Below, piece by piece: positions 26,489 to 37,000 of a DNA stretch of 64,000 bases. The notes below the pieces were generated by a model. It was not told the origin of the DNA, did no database searches, and saw only the letters and a program-made list of their open reading frames with translations. The translations under genes were made by a program, and so were the position numbers. This DNA is from Mucilaginibacter roseus (GTDB taxonomy: Bacteria; Bacteroidota; Bacteroidia; Sphingobacteriales; Sphingobacteriaceae), in assembly GCF_021215455.1 (NCBI RefSeq), contig NZ_JAJPWV010000002.1:868001-932000 (forward strand), written 5' to 3'. The stretch's first letter is position 1; the number at the start of each line of letters is the position of its first letter.

Positions 26489-28498
26489 TTATCTAACTTG
26501 AGGAAATTGTGATATACGCAACCTGCTGCAACCGTAAGGTATCAGCGTAATCACTTCTTCAGGTTGATTTGGCATACCTTCGTTATAGATCACGCTGAAC
26601 GGAATCGGGCCCGTCATGTCGTTATATAATTTCCAGTCGGGTATGCGTTTGGCTTTGGCCTTTAATATTAAGGGGGCATTGTCCGGTGTCCAGGGGTAAA
26701 GTGGTATCGCCTTTTTATCTATTGAGATACTTTGCTGGAACTTATTGTCATCCAAAGCCACTAAACCATAATTCCATGGAGTGGTCGGGCGCATTTCATA
26801 ATATTCCTTACCATAAGCGATAGGATCTCTATCATTTTTCACCAGCCTGGTTTCTTCGCCAATTTTAAGCGCGTACACCAGTGGCCCACGCTCAACCGAT
26901 ACTGAGTTTTCGTACCAAAAGTTTTTATAGATGTGCATGGGCAGCTGTAGTTCCACCACGTCGCCGTTCTTCCATTGGCGGTCTATTTTAACTATCTGGT
27001 TACCTTTAGCTTGTTGCAGCTCCTGTCCGTTTACTTTTATTACCGCGTTTTTGCACCAGGCCGGTATGCGCAGGTGAAACGGGAACGATAACTGCTTGGC
27101 CTTTTTGCTGGTTAGCGTAAACTTTATATTTTCATCAAACGGATAATTGGTTTCCTCCTTAAAGGTTATTTCCTTGCCATCAGCTACTTTTGACGTTACC
27201 TCGCTCGCCGAATATACCAACGCGGCTATACCCCTGTCATCAGTAGCATACCACAGGTTTTGCGTAAACTTAGGCCAGCCCTGATGCATGTTTGAGGTAC
27301 AGCATGGAAAGCCTGATAGTAAGCCATAAACCACATCGGTACCAGCGTGGTTAACATCAAAGTTATGCACGTGGCGGGTAAGCATTACCTGGTTAGCCTG
27401 CTGAAAATACTGGCGGTTCAGGTAATCCTCCGTGGTTTGGGTTGGCAGCGCGTTAAAGGCTATTTTTTCCAAGCGGTCGGCGTAATCAACATCACCTGTA
27501 ATTTCAAGCGAGCTTTCAAGCGTAAACATCATCTCCACTGCCGAGCATAGCTCCGAACCCTGTGTCGGATTATTGCCATGTAAGGATTCATCGCCACCAT
27601 ACAGGCCATGCGCCATACCGTTATATTTGGTCAGATCATGAAAACCCTTCTTCATGGCATCCACATATTTTTTTTCGGGGTGATGCTGGTAATAGATCAA
27701 CGGCTCCTTCATACCCTGCGCCAGGTTTACACCATGGATGCTGCCCATGCGGGTAAGCATGTCGGTATCTAAAAACTCGCCGGTAAAGTTATAGGTCTGT
27801 TTGTGCAGCAAATCTGCCAGATCAAGCAGGAATTTATCGCCCGTAATGTTGTACAGCCAGTATACCACCATCAGGTTATCGCCGCCGCGCAAACGTGCCC
27901 AAAACGTCCAATGGTCAAGCGGTTTTGTTGGCAATTCCTTTAGCTGGTATTTAAAGTAATTGGTTAGCAAACCAATTACCCGCTTATCGCCGGTGGCCAT
28001 GTAGTATTGTTTCAACACTTTTAGCATCACCATTTTTGGCCACCAGTCGCGGCTATTGTCGCGCTGTATGCCTGCCTCGTAAGGGTAATCTTTAGAGGGG
28101 CCGAAGTATCCGTCAGGCTGCTGACTTTTAATAGACCACTCCACCCAAGGTTTTACCTTGGCTATGAGTGCCTTATCCTGCAAAATATACGCCAGCGGCA
28201 GCAAGCCGTCTATCCAATATGGGCCACGCTCCCATTGGTCGCCATCGCCACCCAGCCAACCGTTACGCCGGTTCATCACTAATGGGTAAAGCTCATCCAA
28301 TTTACCGGTAGCGCCATTTTTTTGGCGGATAAGCATTTCGCGCAGCCAGCCCTGCGGCTTTATGGCGCCAAGCGGTAGTTCGATGTATGGATTTTGGCGC
28401 AGTGGCGCACGGCTGGTGGTGTAGTTAGCCGTTTGTGCGTTTGCCAGGGTAGTAATTGCTAACCCTGATACCAAAACGAGCAGTAACTTAAATTTCAT
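26489..28498 (-). CDS. GH127-family (DUF1680) glycosidase, beta-L-arabinofuranosidase type
   Basis: 669-residue exported enzyme (signal peptide to about residue 21, ANAQ). It has the (alpha/alpha)6 barrel pattern of GH127: PYWIDGLLPLAYIL (about 93-106) and repeated helices. Two motifs align with the zinc-thiolate site of the family: SELCSAVE (about 310-317) and PCCTSNMHQGWPKF (about 396-409). A C-terminal beta domain follows. GH127 enzymes release beta-L-arabinofuranose, though some relatives act on other sugars. Last gene of the susC-to-GH127 transcript; an 11-base gap separates it from the GH43-like gene. Confidence 0.85.
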   Translation of the reverse strand: MKFKLLLVLVSGLAITTLANAQTANYTTSRAPLRQNPYIELPLGAIKPQGWLREMLIRQKNGATGKLDELYPLVMNRRNGWLGGDGDQWERGPYWIDGLLPLAYILQDKALIAKVKPWVEWSIKSQQPDGYFGPSKDYPYEAGIQRDNSRDWWPKMVMLKVLKQYYMATGDKRVIGLLTNYFKYQLKELPTKPLDHWTFWARLRGGDNLMVVYWLYNITGDKFLLDLADLLHKQTYNFTGEFLDTDMLTRMGSIHGVNLAQGMKEPLIYYQHHPEKKYVDAMKKGFHDLTKYNGMAHGLYGGDESLHGNNPTQGSELCSAVEMMFTLESSLEITGDVDYADRLEKIAFNALPTQTTEDYLNRQYFQQANQVMLTRHVHNFDVNHAGTDVVYGLLSGFPCCTSNMHQGWPKFTQNLWYATDDRGIAALVYSASEVTSKVADGKEITFKEETNYPFDENIKFTLTSKKAKQLSFPFHLRIPAWCKNAVIKVNGQELQQAKGNQIVKIDRQWKNGDVVELQLPMHIYKNFWYENSVSVERGPLVYALKIGEETRLVKNDRDPIAYGKEYYEMRPTTPWNYGLVALDDNKFQQSISIDKKAIPLYPWTPDNAPLILKAKAKRIPDWKLYNDMTGPIPFSVIYNEGMPNQPEEVITLIPYGCSRLRISQFPQVR

Positions 28499-28509
28499 AT
28501 CAATAATAT

Positions 28510-29526
28510 TTAGGGCAAATAAAAATCAAATGGTTTATCACGGTCGCACACCAAAGTGCCATCCTTGTATTCCAGTTCGGCTACGTGTATTGATGTGCGC
28601 TTGGTTGAATAGGTAAAGGCATCGTCGGCATCGTGCCCGCCATCATTCTGGTGCGATTTACGGCCGGGATGCGTAAAATAAACAATATAGGCATGATCAC
28701 CTGTAACCACCACATCCGCATGCGCGCCGGTAGGCGTATCCTCCGGCCGATGACCGGGCCTGTCCAATACCATGCCCTGGCGTTCCCAGCTTTTGGCATC
28801 TTTTGAGCGGTACACACGTTGGCCATGCCACTCGTCGGTTATCATCCAGTAATAATCCTTAAACCTGAAAATTTTAGGCCCTTCGTGCTCCGGGCCACCA
28901 ATGATCACTTTTGGGTCGGCTTTCCAGCTTATCAGGTCAGCACTTTCGGCAGCATAGGTATTGGCATTAGGCCCTTTGTACCAGATATGCCATTTACCAT
29001 CGGGCAGTTTCATCAGTGTTGGGTCGATGATACTGCCGTCGAGTTTCAGATCACCCAAAAATTTCCAGTCCCACAGGTTTTTGCTGGTGTAATGCACCAG
29101 CCGCGCTTTGCCGCCCCAGTGGTTATACACTCCCTGAATGTAGGTGACAAACATGTGGTAAGTGCCTTTATCATAAATTACCTCGGGCGCCCAAAAGGTA
29201 TTGGTACCTCGCTCAAAATCCAAATTAAGCGTACCGCGATAGGCCCAGGTCTGCCCATGATCTGTTGAGGTAGCCACACCGATAGCAGTGCCGTAACAGT
29301 AAGCTACATCCTGCGTTTGGGTATTTGCCCGGCGCTGGGTGTACAGCATCATCCAGCTTTTTTCAGCCTGATTGTAAACCACGATCGGGTCGGCCGCGCC
29401 ATCATACATCGGGTCGCGGTACAGTGGCGACGGCGCTTTGTGCATACCGCCGCTATTTTGCGCAAAAGCCTGTCCGCATAGTGCGAACAGGCTTGCTAAA
29501 CAGTAAACTATTTTATTAAACACCAT
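28510..29526 (-). CDS. GH43-like five-bladed propeller glycosidase
   Basis: 338-residue exported protein (signal peptide about 1-22, ending QAFAQ). Repeated blade motifs fit a five-bladed beta-propeller: YDGAADPIVVYN with a candidate catalytic Asp, WAPEVIYDKGTYHMF (about 112-126), SIIDPTLMKLPDGKWHIWYKG (about 164-184) and EGPKIFRFKDYYW with a candidate acid Glu. This is the clan GH-F/J layout and closest in feel to GH43, but the exact family is uncertain. ATG at 29526 is preferred over the in-frame TTG at 29529. It is 3-6 bases from the GH2 gene, so tightly coupled. Confidence 0.65.
   Translation of the reverse strand: MVFNKIVYCLASLFALCGQAFAQNSGGMHKAPSPLYRDPMYDGAADPIVVYNQAEKSWMMLYTQRRANTQTQDVAYCYGTAIGVATSTDHGQTWAYRGTLNLDFERGTNTFWAPEVIYDKGTYHMFVTYIQGVYNHWGGKARLVHYTSKNLWDWKFLGDLKLDGSIIDPTLMKLPDGKWHIWYKGPNANTYAAESADLISWKADPKVIIGGPEHEGPKIFRFKDYYWMITDEWHGQRVYRSKDAKSWERQGMVLDRPGHRPEDTPTGAHADVVVTGDHAYIVYFTHPGRKSHQNDGGHDADDAFTYSTKRTSIHVAELEYKDGTLVCDRDKPFDFYLP
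29467..29493 (-). other. RNA hairpin at the 5' end of the GH43-like coding region
   Basis: In minus-strand mRNA, 29493-29482 pairs with 29478-29467: 12 pairs including one G-U, loop of 3. It overlaps the signal-peptide codons (about 12-20) and is followed by TTTTG. It could be a partial attenuator or processing site within the operon. Confidence 0.4.
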
Positions 29527-29532
29527 CAATGT

Positions 29533-31374
29533 TTATTTAACCAATGAGGGGTCGTACAACTTGGTATTTACTTCGTGCAGCTTGTTAACCGGCATTTTAT
29601 CAACCGCGCGGTCATAGGTCATAAAGCCGTTGGTTTCGCCCTCAACATCGGTAGTTTGGGTATATACCGCCGCTGAAAGGCCCAGCGGAATCAACTCCGC
29701 TATACGCTTAGTGAACGAGGCATACTTCTCAAACATTTCATCAGATGTTTTAAAGGTTTGATAACCCCAGTTCTTTTTCTGCCAGGTATGGCCATCAAGC
29801 GGTAAACCCAGGCCACCAAACTCGCCCAATACCAAAATGCGTTTTTGCCCGAAAACATCAGGCGCAGGCATAGCCGGGTGCGGGTAGTTATGTAAATCGA
29901 TAATATGGCCGGTTAAATAGAAATTACCACCACTGGCACTGTTAACCAGGCGAGATGGGTCTTTCTTCATTGTCCACTCCGTAATTTCAACGGTTTTAAA
30001 CTGGCCCCAGGCCTCGTTAAACGGTGTCCAAACTACGATGCTCGGGTAATTGTGCAGCACGTCCATTATGGCGTTCCACTCCTTGCGGTAGTAACCTTCA
30101 GATTCAGGCGTACGTTTTTGGTCGGTACCATGGTCCAGTACACCCGGGCGGTTTTCCCAGCCGTTACCCAGGTCGCCGCTTGGCATATCCTGCCATAACA
30201 ACATGCCTACCTTATCGCAGTAAGTATAATAAGTAGCAGGCTCAACCTTAATGTGCTTACGTATCATGTTAAAGCCCATTTTTTTAAGCTGATCAATGTC
30301 GTATATCATCGCCTCGTAAGTTGGCGGCGTGTACAAGCCATCAGGCCACCAGCCCTGGTCAAGCGGACCATACTGGAAAACGAACTTGTTGTTCAGCATC
30401 ATACGTTGAATACCATTAGCATCAGGCGCCATTGATATTTTACGCATGGCAAAATAGCTGGTAATCGCGTCAACCGCTTTATTATTTCGCAACAGGGTGA
30501 TCTTCAAGCTGTAGAGGTTAGGACTCTCCGGCGACCAAAGCTTTTCGTTCTTCAGTGTAATAACGGCTGCTTCGCCCGCGTTTTGCTGCTTTTGAGCAAT
30601 AACGGTTTTACCATCCAATACTTCTATCTTCAGGTTATCACCAGCTTGCTTACCGGCAATATCGGCGGATATGGTAATGGTGTGCGCATCAATATCAGGT
30701 GTTTGTTTGGTTGATACGATGTACGATTTTGGCACAGCCTCTAACCAAACCGTTTGCCAGATACCGGTTACCGGGGTGTACCAAATGCCCTCCGGCTTTT
30801 TCATTTGTTTGCCGGTTGGCTGCGGGCCGTCATTGGTTGGGTCCCACACGCGTACCACGATGTCCTGTTTCGAGCCACCTTTAAGGAATGGTGTGATGTT
30901 GAATGAGAACGGATCGAAACCACCCTCGTGCTTGCCGGCGCTTTTGCCGTTCACAAACACTTCGGTTTGCCAGTCAACCGCGCCAAAGTGCAGCAGTACC
31001 TCTTTACCTTTCATTGATGATGGTATATTGATCGTGTTTTTATACCACAGCAGGCTATCCTTACCCACGGTACGGCCAACGCCTGATAATGCCGACTCAG
31101 CGGCGAAAGGCACCAGAATGCTGCCCTCATATTTTGCCGGTGTAGATGCGTTTTTAGGCGTAATGGCATAGCTCCACAGGCCGTTAAGGTTTTTCCAATT
31201 ATTGCTGCGTACCAGCATTGGGCGCGGGTACTCAGGCAGCGGATTTTTAGGGTCAACCTTTTCGGCCCAGGGGGTAACAATGCGATCTTTAATCAGATGC
31301 CATTGCCCCTGCTGTGCGTTGGCCGTTACGCAGGCTGTAAGGGTAAGTACTGCTGCGGATAAAAACTTTCTCAT
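29533..31374 (-). CDS. glycoside hydrolase family 2 enzyme
   Basis: 613-residue exported GH2 (signal peptide to about residue 21). The order is sugar-binding jelly roll (about 55-215, with WKNLNGLWSYAI and DWQTEVFVNGKSAGKHEGGFDPF), Ig-like domain (about 220-310) and TIM barrel (about 320-600). Catalytic candidates: acid/base Glu in TPFNEAWGQ (about 455) and nucleophile Glu in VLGEFGGLG (about 520). It is shorter than typical beta-galactosidases, lacking the C-terminal domains; beta-galactosidase, beta-glucuronidase or a related activity cannot be told apart here. Separated from the DUF3823 gene by an 86-base gap with a hairpin. Confidence 0.88.
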   Translation of the reverse strand: MRKFLSAAVLTLTACVTANAQQGQWHLIKDRIVTPWAEKVDPKNPLPEYPRPMLVRSNNWKNLNGLWSYAITPKNASTPAKYEGSILVPFAAESALSGVGRTVGKDSLLWYKNTINIPSSMKGKEVLLHFGAVDWQTEVFVNGKSAGKHEGGFDPFSFNITPFLKGGSKQDIVVRVWDPTNDGPQPTGKQMKKPEGIWYTPVTGIWQTVWLEAVPKSYIVSTKQTPDIDAHTITISADIAGKQAGDNLKIEVLDGKTVIAQKQQNAGEAAVITLKNEKLWSPESPNLYSLKITLLRNNKAVDAITSYFAMRKISMAPDANGIQRMMLNNKFVFQYGPLDQGWWPDGLYTPPTYEAMIYDIDQLKKMGFNMIRKHIKVEPATYYTYCDKVGMLLWQDMPSGDLGNGWENRPGVLDHGTDQKRTPESEGYYRKEWNAIMDVLHNYPSIVVWTPFNEAWGQFKTVEITEWTMKKDPSRLVNSASGGNFYLTGHIIDLHNYPHPAMPAPDVFGQKRILVLGEFGGLGLPLDGHTWQKKNWGYQTFKTSDEMFEKYASFTKRIAELIPLGLSAAVYTQTTDVEGETNGFMTYDRAVDKMPVNKLHEVNTKLYDPSLVK

Positions 31375-31419
31375 TTAGTATGTATTGAATTAAGAATTTG
31401 TGCTGTGCTAAACAGTTAA

Positions 31420-31449
31420 AGGGGCACTGCTCTTGCAGCAGAAACCCCT
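31420..31449 (-). promoter_or_regulatory. intercistronic hairpin between binding and enzyme genes
   Basis: On the minus strand, AGGGG-TTT-CTGCT-loop-AGCAG-TG-CCCCT folds into an interrupted 10-bp stem (31449-31420) followed by TTTAAC. It sits between the susCD-DUF3823 and the GH2 genes and may set their ratio by mRNA processing, stability or partial termination. Confidence 0.5.
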
Positions 31450-31460
31450 ACCTTGTAAAT

Positions 31461-32159
31461 TTAAAGTGATATTTTTTGTAATGGCGAGTAAATCATATCA
31501 TCTACGCCGGCAATCTTCAACCCAACGCGGGCAAACACATATCCCTGTGATGGCGTAAGGGCAGGCACTGTAGCCGTTAAATTTACGGTGCCTGTAACGG
31601 CGCTGCCGGCTATTCCGTTATTCGCTACGTTCTCATCGCCGTTGCTTGATACAAACTGGGTTTTATTTACGTATAACGTAACCCTTTCTATATCGCGGGC
31701 ATTGGCATCAGTTATTATTTTGTTAACCGAGAAAGCCGCGGTAACCGCCCTGCCACTAACTGAATATTTAACGTCGTTTATCAGGTAGTAAGGTGTTACC
31801 TCCAGATCTATGGTTTTATCGCCGCTTATGTTAACGCTCAGCGAATCGCGCGTGGCGCCAGTTTGGTTCCACCTAAAAGGGCCTTGTACCCCCGGGATTA
31901 TCAGCTTGTAATCACCATTAAATAGCAGGAATGAAAACGCGCCATCCTGCGTAACATTACCTACAATAGCGCCACGTTTACCAAAACCACTTTGATACAG
32001 TTCTACCGGTACTTGGTTTTGCTCAACATTTATCGGCGTGCCGTTATAAACAAGCCTGCCTTTAAAGCTGGCCTTAGGCGCCTCTTTAGTATCCTTTTTA
32101 CATGATGCAACCACCACAGTGAGTGCCACCAATATGATATATTTGAAATTAAATCTCAT
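31461..32159 (-). CDS. DUF3823-type SusE-position lipoprotein
   Basis: 232-residue lipoprotein (lipobox VVASC, Cys20, then KKD). It carries a carboxypeptidase-regulatory-like beta-sandwich (about 33-120: FKGRLVYNGTPINVEQNQVPVELYQ...GDYKLIIPG) and a second Ig-like domain. This fits DUF3823, found beside SusD genes, which takes the surface glycan-binding place of SusE/F. The frame extends to 32231 into the susD 3' end; ATG 32159 gives the proper lipoprotein start. Spacing from susD is 19 bases. Confidence 0.8.
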   Translation of the reverse strand: MRFNFKYIILVALTVVVASCKKDTKEAPKASFKGRLVYNGTPINVEQNQVPVELYQSGFGKRGAIVGNVTQDGAFSFLLFNGDYKLIIPGVQGPFRWNQTGATRDSLSVNISGDKTIDLEVTPYYLINDVKYSVSGRAVTAAFSVNKIITDANARDIERVTLYVNKTQFVSSNGDENVANNGIAGSAVTGTVNLTATVPALTPSQGYVFARVGLKIAGVDDMIYSPLQKISL

Positions 32160-32178
32160 AACTATATAGCTTAAAAAC

Positions 32179-34044
32179 TTATTGATTCGGCTGTTTAACA
32201 ATCTTAGGGTTTCGTGATAATATATCATCATTTATCTGCGAATAATAATTACCCGATTGAAACCTGTTGGCACCCGTTATCCTGCCCAGCTTAACTTCTC
32301 TGAAAATCCATTTATTATGATTTGCATTACCCGGATTTTGGTACAGGTAAGGCCATAAGCTAAACGGCTGGGTGTTGTGCTTGGTTGCTGAACCTATGTC
32401 GCTTTTCAAATCAGCAACCGTCATGTTAGCGCCATCCCATACAATGTGTGCCAGCCTCCAGCGTTTCATATCAAACAAAGTGTGGCCTTCAAACACCAGT
32501 TCAACCCGGCGTTCATGCACTATACGGTCAAAAGTAAGATCATTGAGCGGAGTTGTTAAACCGGCACGGTTGCGTACCTGATTAATGTAACCAAGCGCTT
32601 TTCCCTTATCTCCAAGCTCAAAAGCGGCCTCACTTGCATTTAATAATACTTCCGCATAACGGTATCGTATAAAAGGCACATCGCTTCTACGACCACGACG
32701 ACCAGAACCAGTAACCGGATCAAGATATTTCCGAATATAAAAACCGGTTTGTGTACGGAACTCCAAACCATCTGCAGGACCGTCTAAACCAACCGCAGGC
32801 GTAGAAGTGCCCGGAAGGGTTCCGGTTGAGATAAAATCGCCGGAAGCATTTTGGTAACCGGCTCTCACATCAATAGCGGCTCCTTTAAATACCGAACCAG
32901 GTAACATAACCGTGCCTGCTAAACGAGCGTCGCGGCCGGCAAATATATCCTGCTGATTGGTGTAGTAGATAGGGTCACCGCTCGCGTTAACTGTAGGTAT
33001 CGGAGCATAGGTGTTATCCAGTTTTTCGAAGGCCTGTACCAAGTTAAGTGACGGATTTAAACGGCCCGCATCAGCGCCTTCTTCCGAACGTGAATACGGC
33101 TGATTGTTTACCGTAAAGCTGTGCACCTTATTTGTACCTACTTTAAAATCCTCAATAAAAATACTTTCCTTGTTAGCATCACTTTTATCAGTAAAAATCG
33201 CAGCGAAATTATCTGATAAATCAATGGAATTAGCTCTGTATAGCGAATAAGCTCCAGCTTCTCCATTAATAATGGCTTCAGCAGCGGCTAACGCTTTTTG
33301 ATAATACGCGTTAGCCATCGTTGCAGGTATGCCAACCTCATCGCCCGGCAAGGTAACATTAGGTGTTCTTTGTGCTCCATACTTTGCAATAGAGGCTGCA
33401 TATAGTGCGGCTCTCGACTCCATTGCAAGAGCTGCTGCTCTGGTAGCCCTGGATTTAATGTTAACCAGTGCCGGCAGATCGCTTTTTATTGCTTCCAGTT
33501 CACTTATTATAAAATCATAAACTTCAGATTCCTTTGATCTCGGAGTTTGCAGACTAAGTGCATCGCCTTCATAAGTTAATGATTGGGTTATAAGTGGTAC
33601 GCCGCCCATTCGTTTAACCAATTCAAAGTAATAAGCGGCCCGTAAAAACCGCCCCTCAGCTATAAATATCTTTTTATCTTCTTCCTTAAGTGTTGAGGCC
33701 GTAGCACGCTCTATAAACAAGTTTATATCACGTATATATCCGTAATCCCACGTACCCCACTCACCCCAGCCCCAGCTGGTACGCTGCACAAAAAATGAGC
33801 TTCCGTTCTCTGACGGGAATGCCTCACTAAAATCAGCAAAACTTGCCCAACCATTATCTAAGCTTGAAAAATCAAGCTGTCGCTGATAAAGATCCGCAAC
33901 CACCGACAATACTAACGCGGGGTCGGAAAACATTTTATCTGTCGGAACAACATCCCTGGGTTCAATGTCCAGGTAGTTATTGTCTTTACACGATGCCGTA
34001 ATCAAGAGTACAGCACTTATACTCATTATCAATATCTTTTTCAT
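32179..34044 (-). CDS. SusD/RagB-family glycan-binding lipoprotein
   Basis: 621-residue outer-membrane lipoprotein (lipobox ITASC, Cys19) that forms the lid over its SusC partner and captures oligosaccharide. The SusD N-terminal pattern NNYLDIEPRDVVPTDKMFSDPA (about 22-43), helical TPR-like regions (EGRFLRAAYYFELVKRMGG near 128) and the C-terminal NQVRNRAGL...FDRIVHERRVELVFEGHTLFDMKRW (about 495-540) are all present. It lies 19 bases downstream of susC. Confidence 0.96.
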   Translation of the reverse strand: MKKILIMSISAVLLITASCKDNNYLDIEPRDVVPTDKMFSDPALVLSVVADLYQRQLDFSSLDNGWASFADFSEAFPSENGSSFFVQRTSWGWGEWGTWDYGYIRDINLFIERATASTLKEEDKKIFIAEGRFLRAAYYFELVKRMGGVPLITQSLTYEGDALSLQTPRSKESEVYDFIISELEAIKSDLPALVNIKSRATRAAALAMESRAALYAASIAKYGAQRTPNVTLPGDEVGIPATMANAYYQKALAAAEAIINGEAGAYSLYRANSIDLSDNFAAIFTDKSDANKESIFIEDFKVGTNKVHSFTVNNQPYSRSEEGADAGRLNPSLNLVQAFEKLDNTYAPIPTVNASGDPIYYTNQQDIFAGRDARLAGTVMLPGSVFKGAAIDVRAGYQNASGDFISTGTLPGTSTPAVGLDGPADGLEFRTQTGFYIRKYLDPVTGSGRRGRRSDVPFIRYRYAEVLLNASEAAFELGDKGKALGYINQVRNRAGLTTPLNDLTFDRIVHERRVELVFEGHTLFDMKRWRLAHIVWDGANMTVADLKSDIGSATKHNTQPFSLWPYLYQNPGNANHNKWIFREVKLGRITGANRFQSGNYYSQINDDILSRNPKIVKQPNQ

Positions 34045-34063
34045 CTTGTATAAGTTAATTCAG

Positions 34064-37000
34064 TTAAAAGGTCAGGTTAACACCAAAGTTGAATACTTTA
34101 CTTTGAGGAAATTGCAAACCATTGTCATCCACAACTTCCGGGTCAATACCAAACTCTTTTAAATTGTCAAACGAGAACAAATTGTAAGCGTTCACGTAAA
34201 ACCTTGCTCTTTTAATTTTTATTTTTGTAAGTACCGCCGCCGGCAGGCTATATCCTAATTCAAGGGTACGCATACGCAATTGCTTTACGTTATGCAGCCA
34301 AAATGTTGAGTTACGCTGACCGGAAACTTCGTAGTTGCTACTACCCGAATGACCCGGGTTATCACGGTTAGCGGGATATTTACCCGGAATCCATTGGCTG
34401 TTCAGATCGTAGGGATCAGCCCTGTGCCATCTATCCTCAAATATGGTGTTCAGGTTGCCGTTATTTTGAAATGCCCAACGGGTTTCCCAGTTCTGGAACC
34501 AGGTATAGCCTGATGCGCCTGAAAAATCAGCATGAAAATCAAACTCCTTGTAGCCTAAAGCAATGTTGAAACCGAAGTTAATATTAGGTTGTGTACCATA
34601 ACCAAAACCAATCGGTCTCTCATCATATTGATCGATCCTGCCATCGCCATTTTGATCTTTGTAGATGATATCGCCAGGAATAAGTGTTTTATTACCCTTG
34701 CCATCAATGTTCACAGGGTAATTATTGATTTGATCAAACGATTCAAATTGGCCAATAGCTTCATGCCCCCAATCTAAACTTTTATACCGCCCCTCACGCT
34801 GGTTGCGATACTGATCCCATGAGTTAAAGAAACGTTCTTTATAGGTATCTTTCCATTTTGCACGAGTGTAGGCAATGTTACCACCAACAGTATAATTTAC
34901 CTTACCAATTTTATTGCTGTAATTAAGCGATAATTCCTGGCCATATTGCAGGTCACTTTCCAAGTTCGCCTCGGGCAAATTATATCCCAGTTCTGATGGC
35001 AAAAGCACATCTTCCTGTGCTATCAGAAGCCCGCTGCGAACGCGGCGGAAATACTCTACGGAACCGTTTAACTTGCTATTTAGTAAGCTAAAATCAGCGG
35101 CAAGGTTTAAAGTTTTACTTTTTGACCAGGTAATAGTTGTAACTGGTATTCCTTTATCCCGAGAGACGCTAAGAGTTTGATCATTACCTGTGTCATAATC
35201 GTCAAGGATAGCCAGAATAGGATTATCACCGTCACGTATAGCGTAATTATAACCAGTCAGGTAAGCGAAATATGGCACAATTGGACGACCTGCATCGGTA
35301 GGATACCTGTCATCACCCATTAAACCATATGAACCTCTAAATTTTAAATCATTGAGTATGCTGTTGTCACCGAGCAAATTCTTCATGAATGATTCTTCGG
35401 TGATACGCCAGCCGGCTGATACAGCCGGGAAATAGCCTACACGTTTATTAGTGATAAATAATGATGACGCATCACGCCTGGCTGAAACCTCTAAATAATA
35501 CTTATTAGCATAGTTGTAGTTAAAACGGCCGATGTACCCTACCCGCGCAGTGGCCAGATCGTAATCATCATAACGGTCCATAGTGGAGAACTCGATTAGC
35601 GGTAGGCTATTTGATTTTGGTATGGCATGCAACCAGTTACGCAGGCTACGGGTTTTAATACGTTCAGCAACCAAAGTACCCGAAATGTTGTGCTTGCCAA
35701 AGGTGTTGCTGTAATTCAACTGCGCCTGCATGTTGGTGTTGAACTCCTTACGCTGATCGCGCTCTCGCCATGGGTTAGTAGCTCCACCAGCCCTTTCGTA
35801 AGTATCCGTTTCCGGTTTGTACCTGTAAACGTCATACGTATATTCGTGGTTATTTAAAACGTTGTCGGCTATATAGTAAGAGTATACACCTTTAAGCGTT
35901 AAGCCTTTTACGCCAGGTATTTGGTATTCAGCATTAAAGTTGGTTTGCAATACTCTCCAGTCGCTACGGTAAGTGCCTGAAATTTTCTTATTGAGGAAAG
36001 CATAGTTTGACTCAATATTGTTGATAGCATTCAGGTAATTAGGATTGTCGTTAGCGTAAGGCCTTTCAATAGGCGTGTTACGCAATACGGCAAAGCGGGC
36101 CAGAAAATAGTCATCGCCACCCGGTACGCCCGGGTTTTCACGGCTTTCTACGCGTCCGTTTATATTTACGCCAACACGTAAGCCATTAGCTACCTTAGCG
36201 CTGATGTTTGACTGGATGTTGGTACGGCCAAACTCATACTCTTTACCAATGTTTGAGTTTTGGTAGAAGTTGGTTGCCGACACATAGTAGTTTACTTTGT
36301 CGGTTCCGCCGGTAAAGTTTACGTTTACTGAATTTTGCGGCGCATTGCGATTGCTGTTTAATACATAATCGCGCCAGTCAAAGCTCTGATAGCCACGCTC
36401 GGTGCCGATGCGGTATTTCTCAACCTCTTCTTTAGTAAAAGATGTTGTACCCGAGGTATTCATTTGCGCATCAGCTTTGTAGCGCGCATAATCATACGAG
36501 TTGCGAACCACATCCGGAAAACGAAACCAGTTTTGAAAGCCCATATAAGCATCTACGTTGATACGGCTCTCGCCTGATCCTTTTTTTGTGGTTACCACCA
36601 CAACGCCGTTAGCAGCACGTACACCGTATATAGCCGCCGATGCGTCTTTCAGCACAGAGATACTTTCAATGTCATTTGGTGCGAGGTTGTTAAATTGCCC
36701 TGCATCCTGCTGCACACCGTCAATTACATACAAAGGTGCACCCATATTACGGATCTGGATGTTGGCGCTCGCGCCGGGGCGTCCGTCGGCCATACGGAAG
36801 GTTACACCCGGAATTTTACCGGCCAGTGTGGTACTAACCGTAGCACCGCCATGCACCCGGTCAATATCTTTAGCCGTTACCGAAGCGATTGAACCTGTTA
36901 TGGATTCCCTCTTTTGAGTTCCGTAACCGGTTACTACCACTTCCTGTAAGCTTTCGTTAGCTGATTTGAGGGAGATTTTAATGTTTGTTTGCGTACCAAC

